64,000 bases of DNA from Rhizobacter sp. Root1238 (GTDB taxonomy: Bacteria > Pseudomonadota > Gammaproteobacteria > Burkholderiales > Burkholderiaceae_C). Below the pieces are notes generated by a model that did not search any database, was not told where the DNA came from, and saw nothing but the letters and a program-made list of their open reading frames with translations. Where the stretch lies: the NCBI RefSeq assembly GCF_001425825.1, contig NZ_LMDM01000002.1, positions 166,833 to 230,832 on the forward strand, in the 5' to 3' direction. Both the position numbers and the translations under genes were made by a program. Position 1 is the stretch's first letter; the number at the start of each line of letters is the position of its first letter. Below, piece after piece: positions 1-7,887 of this stretch.

Positions 1-189
1 TCGTCCGCGACCGCGATGTCACCCAACTTGGCGACGACGCAGTTCCGGCGCAATGCTGCTGCCCCAACGACCGTTGGCAAGGCCAACACGCTGAGTGGGG
101 TGCAGCGGTGCACGGTGACGGAAGTGAACACGGGCGAGGTGAAGACGATCGACGTGACGGTGGTTACGGAGCACTGGTACGACTTTTGA
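1..189 (+). CDS. C-terminal end of an unidentified protein (cut by the window edge)
   Basis: An open frame runs in from the left edge and stops with TGA at 187-189, giving about 62 residues. The tail contains CTVTEVNTGEVKTIDVTVV and ends EHWYDF, an alternating polar/hydrophobic pattern that suggests beta structure. No family is recognised. An internal ATG at 16 exists but the frame is open before it, so this is most simply the end of a longer gene. The next gene is convergent, 37 bp away. The neighbourhood is a prophage/defence island, so a phage or cargo gene is possible, but that is inference only. Confidence 0.4.
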   Translation, partial: SSATAMSPNLATTQFRRNAAAPTTVGKANTLSGVQRCTVTEVNTGEVKTIDVTVVTEHWYDF

Positions 190-226
190 CATCCTTAGCA
201 TCGGATCGAAGTAGGGAGGCCACTTC

Positions 227-1726
227 TCATTTGGCTTGTGACTCCGCTGACATGCTGACTCGTTCCACGTACTGAACATCAAGCAACGTGGCCAAATCTC
301 GATAGCGGTCTGGCAAGTTACTTTCAAGGGCAAGGAGGACGCGCACCGTTGGAGGTTGTTCCGGTCGATCAATGCGTGCCTGAGCCTCCAAGACTGCTCG
401 GTACTTTACAACTTGGTACAGGCCCCGCTCGTAGTCAGTAATGAGTCGGTCGGAAACACGAGACTTCACCTCCACGCCGATCCAGAGCTGGTCGGACTTG
501 AACATCACGTCCAGTTCATCCCCAGATCGCAGGGCGTACTCCTCCTGTGCAAACCACTCGGCGGCGGCACCGAAGACCTCGGGGTGGTCATGTACGTAGC
601 GTTTGAGCGCTTTGTGAGCATCAGACTCACCGCCGCCCCAGCCCGTTTGCTCGGGACCGCCTCCTTTCTTGGAGGGCAGAGGAATTGGCGTCAACCCAAC
701 CAATCGCAAGATCTCGTTCCAACGACTTCCGAAATGAAGGATTCGCTGGTACTCGGCCGCGACCTTGTCTCGCTTCTCCTTTCGCGATAGCGACTCGTAC
801 CCAGGCCATCGGCCATCCACGCCAGTGTCCGGGAGTCCGGCGTTGGTGCCACTTGATAGCACGACGATGCTGGTCAGAAAGGGGGGCTCTTCCGGTATTT
901 GCGCGCTGACGCTGTCAATGAGCGCTGTCACCCGACCCAGGACGTACCCAAGACCTTTGGCCCAGGGGGCACCGTGCTTATTGCGCCTGCCCAGTAGCGA
1001 GGCTAGTTGCAGGTAGGTAACCGGCGCGAGAACGCTATCGGTTTGTTTGAAGATGTGTGCAACCAGCAGCGAGAGTGCCATAGGCGCGTACTCTTCAGCC
1101 GTCAGGTTGCCTTCAGACCCCTGGCCGTCCTCGTCCTCCTCGGCAGTGTCGCTCCGCGTCGCGTCACGCGAACCAGGAGACCCTGGTGCTGCGGTCGTCG
1201 CGTTGACCAGTTCGAAGAGCCTTGCCTGGGCATTGGAATCCTCACTGACGAACAGCCCGCGCTGCCTGAACGCGTCTTCGATGTGCAGCCGCTCCTCAAG
1301 GTCATCAAGGCGCAAGCCAATCCAACCCTTGAGTTGGTGCGGTCGGTCGAGGTAGAAGTACTTGACTGCGCGCTGGCCGCGTTCCAGTGCGGCCGCGTCC
1401 GGCTCCGCCTCATATCCGAACACGGGGAGCTTTAGTTCAATGGCTCTATCAAGGTTGGCGCGCGCCGCATCGCCGTGCTGCTTTGCCACACCCCGCCAAC
1501 GTCTTGATCTTCCGCCCATCTTCATGAAACGTCGAATACGTCCGTCCTCGGGATCAGGGATGTCAACGATGAAGTCCACCCACAGAGTGCAAACCAACTC
1601 GCGGGCATCCGCCGTGAACGCGTTCCACGGAGTGTCTAGTCGCGCATGTCTACTGCTCCGACGATATGTATCAAGTCCGCAAGTCTGCAGCCAGAAGTCG
1701 TGTGGCCGCACAGTTCGTTCAGTCAT
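227..1726 (-). CDS. PD-(D/E)XK nuclease-like protein with an N-terminal domain and a central winged-helix-like domain
   Basis: A 499-residue protein with three visible parts. The C-terminal part (about 365-460) has the layout of a PD-(D/E)XK nuclease: E395/E396, then SGDELD with D406, then WIGVEVKS with E419 and K421, followed by a Q-x-x-x-Y element (Q438). The middle (about 210-345) looks like a winged-helix domain of the kind in which a Leu-Gly-rich stretch (GLGYVLGRV) precedes a PPFLTSIVVL strand. The N-terminal 150 residues (FGYEAEP, KGWIGL) are a separate domain I cannot name. An acidic linker (TAEEDEDGQGSEG) joins the N-terminal and middle parts. The start is ATG at 1726. It lies beside phage genes and 4 kb from a restriction-modification set, which suggests a defence role. 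The nuclease fold is well supported by motifs; the target is unknown. It could also be a repair nuclease. Confidence 0.7.
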   Translation of the reverse strand: MTERTVRPHDFWLQTCGLDTYRRSSRHARLDTPWNAFTADARELVCTLWVDFIVDIPDPEDGRIRRFMKMGGRSRRWRGVAKQHGDAARANLDRAIELKLPVFGYEAEPDAAALERGQRAVKYFYLDRPHQLKGWIGLRLDDLEERLHIEDAFRQRGLFVSEDSNAQARLFELVNATTAAPGSPGSRDATRSDTAEEDEDGQGSEGNLTAEEYAPMALSLLVAHIFKQTDSVLAPVTYLQLASLLGRRNKHGAPWAKGLGYVLGRVTALIDSVSAQIPEEPPFLTSIVVLSSGTNAGLPDTGVDGRWPGYESLSRKEKRDKVAAEYQRILHFGSRWNEILRLVGLTPIPLPSKKGGGPEQTGWGGGESDAHKALKRYVHDHPEVFGAAAEWFAQEEYALRSGDELDVMFKSDQLWIGVEVKSRVSDRLITDYERGLYQVVKYRAVLEAQARIDRPEQPPTVRVLLALESNLPDRYRDLATLLDVQYVERVSMSAESQAK

Positions 1727-1991
1727 CGCAAATCCAACGAGGATGGGTGGCTAAAGAATGGTGGCTTCCGACCCGAGCGCGAGGTTCGCGATGGCGTTGG
1801 GCGGTGCCGATGTGAGTTCGGACTATGGTCGTCAATCTGATGATGGCATAGGAAGCGTAGTAGTCGAAGGGCCGGTTTGGAAGTTCACAGCGAACGGTCG
1901 ACAGTCGCGTAGTGCTTGTCTGAGACGTCTACGCGCAAGCAGTCCACGTTCTCACCTACAAACTGGATGCCGCTTTCGCGAGCATGGGCGC

Positions 1992-2219
1992 ATGACTACC
2001 TCCGCCTCCGCCATGCTGGCCGCGTACTTGCGGGCCGAAACCGAAGTCCTCCTTGGCAAGGAGGCGCGCCTCGGCGACCGCGTCTTCCGCAGCGAGGATT
2101 TGGCCGAGATCCGCGCCGGCCGACAGGAATGGGAACGACGCGTCGCCGCTGAGCGCGACCGCACATCCGGCGCGCCGACCCTCGGAGGACTGCACTTCTC
2201 CGTCGCGCGTCTCGACTGA
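1992..2219 (+). CDS. gpW-like phage head-tail joining (head completion) protein
   Basis: A 75-residue protein read from ATG 1992. Size and pattern fit the lambda gpW family: an amphipathic first helix (AAYLRAETEVLLGKEA), a short G-D-R-V-F beta hairpin, then a second helix (DLAEIRAGRQEWERRVA). In lambda gpW is 68 residues and sits between terminase and portal, sealing filled heads for tail attachment. Here it overlaps the portal start by one base (TGATG), as expected for a phage operon. No terminase genes precede it, only about 265 bp of non-coding DNA. The call rests on helix pattern, length and position. Confidence 0.7.
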   Translation: MTTSASAMLAAYLRAETEVLLGKEARLGDRVFRSEDLAEIRAGRQEWERRVAAERDRTSGAPTLGGLHFSVARLD

Positions 2220-3790
2220 TGGCCGCCCGCCTGAACCCTGTCGACCGGTTCATCGCCTGGATCGACCCGCGGCGCGGCCTCAACCGCCTGCGCAGCCGCA
2301 CGCTGCTCGCCCACTACGAGGCCGCGCAGCCGAACCCGCAGCGCAAGTTCCGCCGCGATGGCGGTTCGCCCAATCAACTCGTGGAGCAGGGCGCAGCGGC
2401 GCTGCGCAACCAGATGCGCTATCTCGACCGCAATCACGACTTGGTCGTCGGGTCGCTGGACGTGCTGGTCAACAACACGGTGGGCGCCAACGGCATCGGT
2501 GTCGAGTTCCAGCCGCGCGCCTTGAGCGGCGAGATCCACACCGACTACGCGGCCGCGCTGTCGACCGCATGGCGCGACTGGCAGCGCCGCCCCGAGGTGC
2601 GCTGGCAGCACGGCTACGCGCGCTGCCAGCGCCTGCTCGCCCGCACGCTGTACCGCGATGGCGAGTCCTTTGCGCAGCGCCTGCTCGGCAAGGTTCCTGG
2701 CCTGGACCACGGTACCGCGGTGCCGTACTCCCTGGAACTGATCGAGCCTGACTTTGTGCCGTTGGACTACGACGACTCCGCCCGCGGGATCCGGCAAGGC
2801 ATCCAGCACAATGCATGGGTTCGCCCGACCGCTTACTGGGTCAGCAAGACTCACCCCGGTGAGGTCACCAGTCTGCAGCCGGACCTGAAGGTCGTCCCAG
2901 CCGATCGCATGCTGCACCTGGCGCACCTGAGCCGCATCGGCCAGTTGCGTGGCGTGACCCGCTTCGCGAGCGTCATCGGCCGCATCGAGGACATCAAGGA
3001 CTACGAGGAGTCCGAGCGTATCGCGGCGAAGGTCGCCGCCATGCTCACTGGCTACGTGAAGCGCCAGGCGCCCGATGGTGGCGGCTACGAGGGGCCCCTG
3101 AAAGACGACGACGGAAACAATCTGCCGCGCCAGGTAGGCCTGTCCCCGGGCACCATCATCGACACGCTCGCGGTCGGCGAAGAGATCGGCCTCATCGACA
3201 GCAAGCGCCCGAACCCGAACCTGATCACCTTCCGCAACGGGCAGCTGCGGGCCTTCGCCGCTGGCATCAGCGCGAGTTACTCCAGCGTCAGCCGCAACTA
3301 CGACGGCACCTACAGCAGCCAGCGGCAGGAGCTCGTCGAGCAGTGGGTGCACTACGCCTGCCTGACCGATGACTTCGTCTCGATGGCCGTGCAGCCGATG
3401 GTCGAGGACTTCATTCGAGCAGCGGACCTCTCCAACGTGGTGCCGATGCCGGCGGACCTGAAGCCCGGTACGCACGACGACGTGCTGTATGTAGCGCCGT
3501 CGATGCCCTGGATCGACATGGCGAAGGAAGCCACCGCCTGGCTGACCTTGAGCCAAGCCGGATTCATCTCCGAAGTCGAGGTGATCCGCAAGGCCGGACG
3601 CAACCCCGACACCGTGCTTGAGCAAATCGCAAACTGGCGCAAGAAGGTCGAGGAGAAGGAACTGCGCTTCAGCAGCGACGTGCGCCACCAGAACGCGAGT
3701 GGCCTGCCGAGCGCGCCGAAGTCCAACGACCCCAACGATCCGAACGACGACACCACCGAGGAGGGCCAAACCGATGACGACAAGCCATGA
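2219..3790 (+). CDS. Lambda-family phage portal protein
   Basis: A 523-residue protein of the lambda gpB portal family. Typical parts are an N-terminal region with RTLLAHYEAAQP, the DLVVGSLDVLVNNTVG segment, the DGESFAQRL stretch, the ELIEPDFVP motif and the long helix ending in ESERIAAKVAAMLTGYV. Portal proteins form the dodecameric ring at the capsid vertex through which DNA is packaged. Length matches the family (lambda gpB is 533 residues), so the gene looks intact. The C-terminus is Asp/Asn rich (NDPNDPNDD). Unusually, the next genes are lysis genes: the head protease, scaffold, decoration, major capsid and tail genes that normally follow are absent. Confidence 0.93.
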   Translation: MAARLNPVDRFIAWIDPRRGLNRLRSRTLLAHYEAAQPNPQRKFRRDGGSPNQLVEQGAAALRNQMRYLDRNHDLVVGSLDVLVNNTVGANGIGVEFQPRALSGEIHTDYAAALSTAWRDWQRRPEVRWQHGYARCQRLLARTLYRDGESFAQRLLGKVPGLDHGTAVPYSLELIEPDFVPLDYDDSARGIRQGIQHNAWVRPTAYWVSKTHPGEVTSLQPDLKVVPADRMLHLAHLSRIGQLRGVTRFASVIGRIEDIKDYEESERIAAKVAAMLTGYVKRQAPDGGGYEGPLKDDDGNNLPRQVGLSPGTIIDTLAVGEEIGLIDSKRPNPNLITFRNGQLRAFAAGISASYSSVSRNYDGTYSSQRQELVEQWVHYACLTDDFVSMAVQPMVEDFIRAADLSNVVPMPADLKPGTHDDVLYVAPSMPWIDMAKEATAWLTLSQAGFISEVEVIRKAGRNPDTVLEQIANWRKKVEEKELRFSSDVRHQNASGLPSAPKSNDPNDPNDDTTEEGQTDDDKP

Positions 3791-4037
3791 GCCGCGCAAC
3801 CTGACGGATGCCGACACCAGTGCCATCGCGGAACACCTGGCTGACCAACTCGCCGCCCAGCTAGTGACCCGGCTGGGCGACGAGCGCACCGCGCAGCGCT
3901 TGGTCAACGTCTGGGGCGGCTACGTCGACCGGCAACTCGGTCGAGGTCTGCGCCGGCTCGCGATGTACGCGGTGATGGCGCTGCTCGGCCTGGGTGCGCT
4001 GAAGTTCGACTGGTTCAGCCGCCTGCTGGGCAAGTGA
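3774..4037 (+). CDS. Small single-span membrane protein of the phage module
   Basis: An 87-residue protein from ATG 3774, overlapping the 3' end of the portal gene by 17 bases. The N-terminal half is charged and helical (SAIAEHLADQLAAQLVTRLGD). It is followed by one hydrophobic span near residues 64-78 (LAMYAVMALLGLGALKF) and a short basic tail ending LLGK. Position directly upstream of the endolysin suggests a holin, antiholin or other lysis accessory, but one-span phage membrane proteins are poorly conserved and I cannot assign a family. Confidence 0.6.
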   Translation: MTTSHEPRNLTDADTSAIAEHLADQLAAQLVTRLGDERTAQRLVNVWGGYVDRQLGRGLRRLAMYAVMALLGLGALKFDWFSRLLGK

Positions 4038-4134
4038 GCTACTGCAACGCAGAACCCCAAAACATCTCGACCCCCCCGAGAGCGCAACAACCTCAACGGC
4101 CAATCGAACAGAGACCAAACCGAGGCAGCAACGA

Positions 4135-4701
4135 ATGGACTTCAACATAGCCTACGAAACCGTGCTTGGCAAGGAAGCCGGCTACAGCGGTGACCCACGC
4201 GACAGTGGCGGCCAGACGAAGTACGGCATCACCGAAGCGGTGGCGCGCGCCTTCGGCTACGCCGGCCCGATGAACCTGCTCGGCCTCGACCAGGCCAAGG
4301 CGATCTACCGCAGCAAGTACTGGGACGCGCTGCAGCTCGACCAGGTCGCGAGCGCGGCACCGGCCGTGGCGGGCGAACTGTTCGACACCGCGGTGAACCA
4401 GGGCGCCGACCAGGCGGCCACCTTCCTGCAGCGTGCGCTGAACGTGCTGAACAAAGAGGGCAGCTGGTATTCCGATGTGAAGGCGGACGGGCGGATCGGC
4501 CCGATGACGCTGGCGGCGCTGCGGGAGTACGTGCGTCGCCGCGGCGCCGAGGGGCAGATGGTGCTGCTGCGCGCTCTCAATGCGCTGCAGGGCGCCTTTT
4601 ACGTCGAGTTGGCCGAGCGCCGCGCGAAGGATGAAGCCTTCGTCTATGGCTGGCTGTTGAACCGCGTGGAGATCGCCGCCGCTGCAGGAGGCAAAGCCTG
4701 A
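4135..4701 (+). CDS. Phage endolysin, GH108 muramidase with peptidoglycan-binding C-terminus
   Basis: A 188-residue protein of glycoside hydrolase family 108 (TtsA / secretion activator / phage lysozyme). The N-terminal signature KEAGYSGDP...GGQTKYGIT contains the expected catalytic glutamate, E14. In the family this reads E-G-G-Y, so the E-A-G-Y here is a mild variant. The region KADGRIGPMTLAAL near residues 116-130 matches the small peptidoglycan-binding domain (PG_binding_3) that follows the catalytic part. No signal peptide is present, so export must rely on a holin, in agreement with the next gene. The stop overlaps the next start by one base (TGATG), indicating coupled translation. Confidence 0.88.
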   Translation: MDFNIAYETVLGKEAGYSGDPRDSGGQTKYGITEAVARAFGYAGPMNLLGLDQAKAIYRSKYWDALQLDQVASAAPAVAGELFDTAVNQGADQAATFLQRALNVLNKEGSWYSDVKADGRIGPMTLAALREYVRRRGAEGQMVLLRALNALQGAFYVELAERRAKDEAFVYGWLLNRVEIAAAAGGKA

Positions 4702-5258
4702 TGGATCCGATCAGCACCGCATTCGCGCTCGCGCAGGTCGTGCCGAGCATCCTCAAGTGGATCACCGGCAGCGACCAGGCGGAGCAGGCCGCCAGCACGG
4801 TCATCGACATCGCCAAGCGGGTCACCGGCAAGGACACCGGCCAGGCCGCGCTGAGCGCGATCCAGGCCGATCCTGCCGCACTGCTGGCCTTCCGCCAGGC
4901 CGTGATCGCGGCCGAGGCCGACCTCGACAAGGCCTTCCTCGCCGATCGGCAGGACGCCCGTAAGCGCGACGTGCAACTTGCCCGCCTTGGCAGGACGACC
5001 AAGCGCGCGGACCTGATGATCGTCGGCGACGTGGTGGGCATGCTCGCCTGCCTGTCGGCAATGGTCTTCGTGACCTGGCTGGGCGTGATGAAGGGCGGCG
5101 ACGTGAATCCGCTGATCATGGCTCTCAACGGCCCGCTGGGCATGCTGACCCAGCAGTTTGCCAACGGCCTGCGAGATGCGCACCAGTTCGAGTTCGGTTC
5201 AAGTCGGGGCTCAGCCGAGAAAACCGAACTGTTGGCCCGTGCGCCGGCCGTCAAATAG
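4701..5258 (+). CDS. 3TM-type holin (gene-transfer-agent/phage holin family)
   Basis: A 185-residue protein. The N-terminal half is soluble and helical with an A/E/D-rich pattern (AALSAIQADPAALLAFRQ, then ADRQDARKRDVQLARLG). The second half has hydrophobic segments (DLMIVGDVVGMLACLSAMVFVTWLGVM and PLIMALNGPLGMLTQQF). This arrangement is typical of the GTA_holin_3TM family, which lets the endolysin cross the inner membrane. Its translation is coupled to the endolysin by the TGATG overlap. It is the last gene of the phage fragment; a hairpin terminator lies about 150 bp downstream. Family assignment is by pattern, not by search. Confidence 0.7.
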   Translation: MDPISTAFALAQVVPSILKWITGSDQAEQAASTVIDIAKRVTGKDTGQAALSAIQADPAALLAFRQAVIAAEADLDKAFLADRQDARKRDVQLARLGRTTKRADLMIVGDVVGMLACLSAMVFVTWLGVMKGGDVNPLIMALNGPLGMLTQQFANGLRDAHQFEFGSSRGSAEKTELLARAPAVK

Positions 5259-5658
5259 CACGCGAGATGCCTAGTTGAGACGTGTGCACTCGACCAGAGA
5301 TGGTCCCGGCACCGATTGTTTCAAGGCGGCGACGAGGGCAGGCAGGTACATAAAATCCGCGCCGCTGGCCGCCTATCCCTCCTCCCATCCCTTGCGGCCG
5401 GCTTTCCTCGGCGCCAGCCCTCGCGGGTTGGCGCCGATTTCTGTGCCCGGCGCCGAGTTGTTCAGTCGACGCGAGGCGTAGGTCGCGACGGCCAGGTCTC
5501 GACTTCGAGCGCCCGTAGGAGGTTGGCAAACGGGGTGAGCGAGGCGTCACGCTCGCTGAGGATCGAAGTCAGGGACCTGCAACCCTGCGTCCGACTCCGA
5601 ACAAGTGAACGGTGGCATACTGTATATTTACCCATGCCACGAGGACTGCAGGGTCGCG
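5259..5658 (+). other. Gene-free stretch between the phage fragment and the methyltransferases
   Basis: About 400 bp with no convincing gene on either strand. It contains a -10-like TAAAAT at 5351-5356, a strong hairpin terminator at 5408-5443, and an AT-rich patch at 5616-5634 just before the first methyltransferase (CATACT and TATATT candidates for a -10 box). The AT-rich patch stands out from the surrounding GC-rich DNA and is the best candidate for the promoter of the restriction-modification genes. Confidence 0.5.
5408..5443 (+). terminator. Hairpin terminator after the phage lysis genes
   Basis: Arms 5408-5420 (TCGGCGCCAGCCC) and 5425-5437 (GGGTTGGCGCCGA) form a 13-bp stem with one G-U pair and a TCGC tetraloop, followed by TTTCTGT. 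It is placed to end transcripts from the lysis genes or from the TAAAAT candidate promoter at 5351. Confidence 0.6.
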
Positions 5659-6768
5659 ATGTCGAGCAGCAAAAAAATCAATGTCATCGACCTCTTCGCC
5701 GGCGCTGGGGGCCTCAGTGTGGGCGCTTCCCAAGCGGGCGCAAGTGTCGCTGCAAGCTTAGAGTTCAACGCCATCGCCTGCGACACGCTGCGAGCGAACC
5801 CGAGCTACCACGGCTCAGTCATAGAGGGTGATGTCTGTGCCTATACGGGCCAAGACCTGCGAAAGATTGGCGGACTCAAGAAGAGTGATCCGTTGGTCGT
5901 CGTCGGGGGGCCTCCGTGCCAGCCTTTTTCCAAGGCTGCATATTGGACGGAGGATGGACAGGACGCTGCCTATCGTCGCGCTCGCGCGGAGGGCAAGGAT
6001 GTCGAGAAGCCCGCCGCGCCCACGAAGGTGAAGGATGACGACCGGCGCGATCTTGTACGGGAGTTCTGGCGTGTTGTGCGCGAGTCGAACGCGGACGGAT
6101 TCGTATTCGAGAATGTCCCCAGCATTCGGCATCCTCGCAACCGGCCTATATATGACGGCCTTGTAAGGTCGGCTCGGGACGCCGGTTACGAGGTGACGGA
6201 GGTGGTCGCGAACGCTGCTGAGTACGGCGTTGCGCAGGCGAGAGAGCGCGTGCTCGTTCTCGGGTCGAAGAAGCGAAAGCCTAACAGACCAGAACAGACT
6301 CATGCCTTGGATGCGCAAAACCTATTGCTTCCGCCGGCTGTTACTGCTGGGGAGGCCCTGGATGGCCTCGGTCTGAAGAAGTATTTCGAGCCGGAAGAAG
6401 TAGTGACAGGACGTTGGGCTCGTCACTTAGAGGAGGTTCCACCCGGTTGGAACTACAAGGCCCATACATCCTGGGCAAATCATCCAAACCCAACCTTTGT
6501 GACGGAAACGCGCTTCTGGAATTTTCTGTTGAAGCTGTCGAAGGATCGACCGTCATGGACTCTTGCAGCCTCTCCGGGTCCCTGGACGGGGCCATTCCAT
6601 TGGAAGAATCGTCGGCTGCGGACACCCGAGATGGCCGCCTTACAGGGTTTTCCTCGGGAATACGTTATCGCAGGAAGTCGTCGGGAGCGTGTACGGCAGA
6701 TGGGCAATGCGGTGCCCGTACCATTGGCAAAGTTGATGGTCGGGGCAGTACTGGAATCACTGGAGTAA
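5659..6768 (+). CDS. DNA (cytosine-5)-methyltransferase, first of a tandem pair
   Basis: A 369-residue C5-methyltransferase. It transfers a methyl group from S-adenosylmethionine to cytosine in a specific sequence. Ordered motifs are all present: motif I DLFAGAGGLSVG (11-22, SAM binding), motif IV GGPPCQPFSK with the catalytic C87, motif VI ENV (151-153), motif VIII QARERVLVLGS and motif X RQMGNAVPVPL. The variable target-recognition region lies between motifs VIII and X. I chose ATG 5659 because it directly precedes the SKKINVIDLF strand; an in-frame ATG at 5605 would add 18 residues of unlike sequence. The second methyltransferase follows 6 bp later. GC is lower than in the flanking chromosome, which suggests transfer. 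Confidence 0.95.
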   Translation: MSSSKKINVIDLFAGAGGLSVGASQAGASVAASLEFNAIACDTLRANPSYHGSVIEGDVCAYTGQDLRKIGGLKKSDPLVVVGGPPCQPFSKAAYWTEDGQDAAYRRARAEGKDVEKPAAPTKVKDDDRRDLVREFWRVVRESNADGFVFENVPSIRHPRNRPIYDGLVRSARDAGYEVTEVVANAAEYGVAQARERVLVLGSKKRKPNRPEQTHALDAQNLLLPPAVTAGEALDGLGLKKYFEPEEVVTGRWARHLEEVPPGWNYKAHTSWANHPNPTFVTETRFWNFLLKLSKDRPSWTLAASPGPWTGPFHWKNRRLRTPEMAALQGFPREYVIAGSRRERVRQMGNAVPVPLAKLMVGAVLESLE

Positions 6769-6774
6769 ATTGCC

Positions 6775-7863
6775 TTGCCTAAACTACTGAAGCGGGATAA
6801 CCGACCGACGTGCATTAGCCTATTTTCTGGATGTGGTGGGCTTGATTTGGGCGTCGAGGCCGCCGGCTTCCGTGTCGCAGTTGCAACCGACGCAGACAAA
6901 ACATGCTCTGAGACTTATGCTCAAAACTTCCCTGGCGTTCCGTACGTCGTCGGGAAGATCGGATCTATTCCCACTGAAAAATTATTGGCGGCAGCGAACT
7001 TGCGGCCGGGAGGCGTGGATCTACTGGTCGGCGGGCCGCCCTGCCCTGCATTTTCCAAGAGCCGCTTCTATTTGAAAGAGAAGCCGCGCGCGCTCGATGA
7101 TCCCGTGGCAGCAGAGACGGTCGGTGGATATCTGCGCGTGCTGCGGGATGTCCAGCCGCGTGCGTTTTTGCTCGAAAATGTCCGCGGCTTGGCATATGGG
7201 GTCCATAGGGAAGCGCTTGAGCACATCGTAAATTCTGCAACTGAGCTTGGCTATACTGTTAAATGGCAGATTGTCAATGCAGCAGATTACGGTGCTCCGC
7301 AAATACGGGAGCGTTGCTTGGTGATCGGTTCCCGGGATGGTGAAGTGCTCTCGCCGCTTCCTACTCATGCAAAATCTCCAGAAGAAGCGGGCATGCTACC
7401 TTGGGTGACCGCAGGGGCAGTATTACGTGACTTGGACACCGAAGAGAACGCGTCGGATGAAGGGCATTTCGCCGGAGGCGCCCACCACGACTTGCTGCGA
7501 GGTATTCCGCCCGGAGAGAATTATCTTCACTATACGGCCGAGCGAGGACACTCCGAGCCGGTTTTCAAATGGCGCTCTCGCTACTGGTCCTTCTTGCTGA
7601 AGCTGAGTCCTGATATGCCATCATGGACTATTCAGGCCCGCAGGTCGAATAATATGGGGCCCTTTCACTGGAGGAGTCGGATTCTCCGGATTTCGGAGGT
7701 GAAGCGGCTCCAAACGTTTCCTGATGATTTCGATCTTGTCGGGAATGTGGAACGGCAGTGGCGGCAAATCGGGAATGCAGTTCCCCCGATTTTGGCTAGA
7801 CGATTTGCGGAGGCGCTGCGTACTCATTTGGATCAAGTGCAGTCGTCTCAATTGGCGGCCTGA
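6775..7863 (+). CDS. DNA (cytosine-5)-methyltransferase, second of a tandem pair
   Basis: A 362-residue C5-methyltransferase starting at TTG 6775, 6 bp after the previous stop. Motif I is ISLFSGCGGLDLG (14-26), motif IV is GGPPCPAFSK with catalytic C90, motif VI is ENV (134-136), motif VIII is QIRERCLVIGS and motif X is RQIGNAVPPILA. It is a paralogue of the upstream enzyme: both share W/Y-x-F-LLKLS-x-D-x-PSWT and GPFHW in the same place before motif X. Pairs of C5 enzymes are known where the recognition site is asymmetric and each strand needs its own methyltransferase; that is the likely reason here, but it is inference. The endonuclease gene follows 24 bp later. Confidence 0.93.
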   Translation: MPKLLKRDNRPTCISLFSGCGGLDLGVEAAGFRVAVATDADKTCSETYAQNFPGVPYVVGKIGSIPTEKLLAAANLRPGGVDLLVGGPPCPAFSKSRFYLKEKPRALDDPVAAETVGGYLRVLRDVQPRAFLLENVRGLAYGVHREALEHIVNSATELGYTVKWQIVNAADYGAPQIRERCLVIGSRDGEVLSPLPTHAKSPEEAGMLPWVTAGAVLRDLDTEENASDEGHFAGGAHHDLLRGIPPGENYLHYTAERGHSEPVFKWRSRYWSFLLKLSPDMPSWTIQARRSNNMGPFHWRSRILRISEVKRLQTFPDDFDLVGNVERQWRQIGNAVPPILARRFAEALRTHLDQVQSSQLAA

Positions 7864-7887
7864 AGTCAATATCCATAGGGAGCGGCA

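Noticed and set aside
4135-5258. Type VI secretion or colicin release genes
   Set aside because: The GH108 and 3TM holin patterns and the adjacent portal and gpW genes fit a phage lysis module better.
5618-5634. LexA box before the first methyltransferase (TACTGTATAT)
   Set aside because: Only the left half fits; the required ACAG right half is missing (ACCCATG instead).
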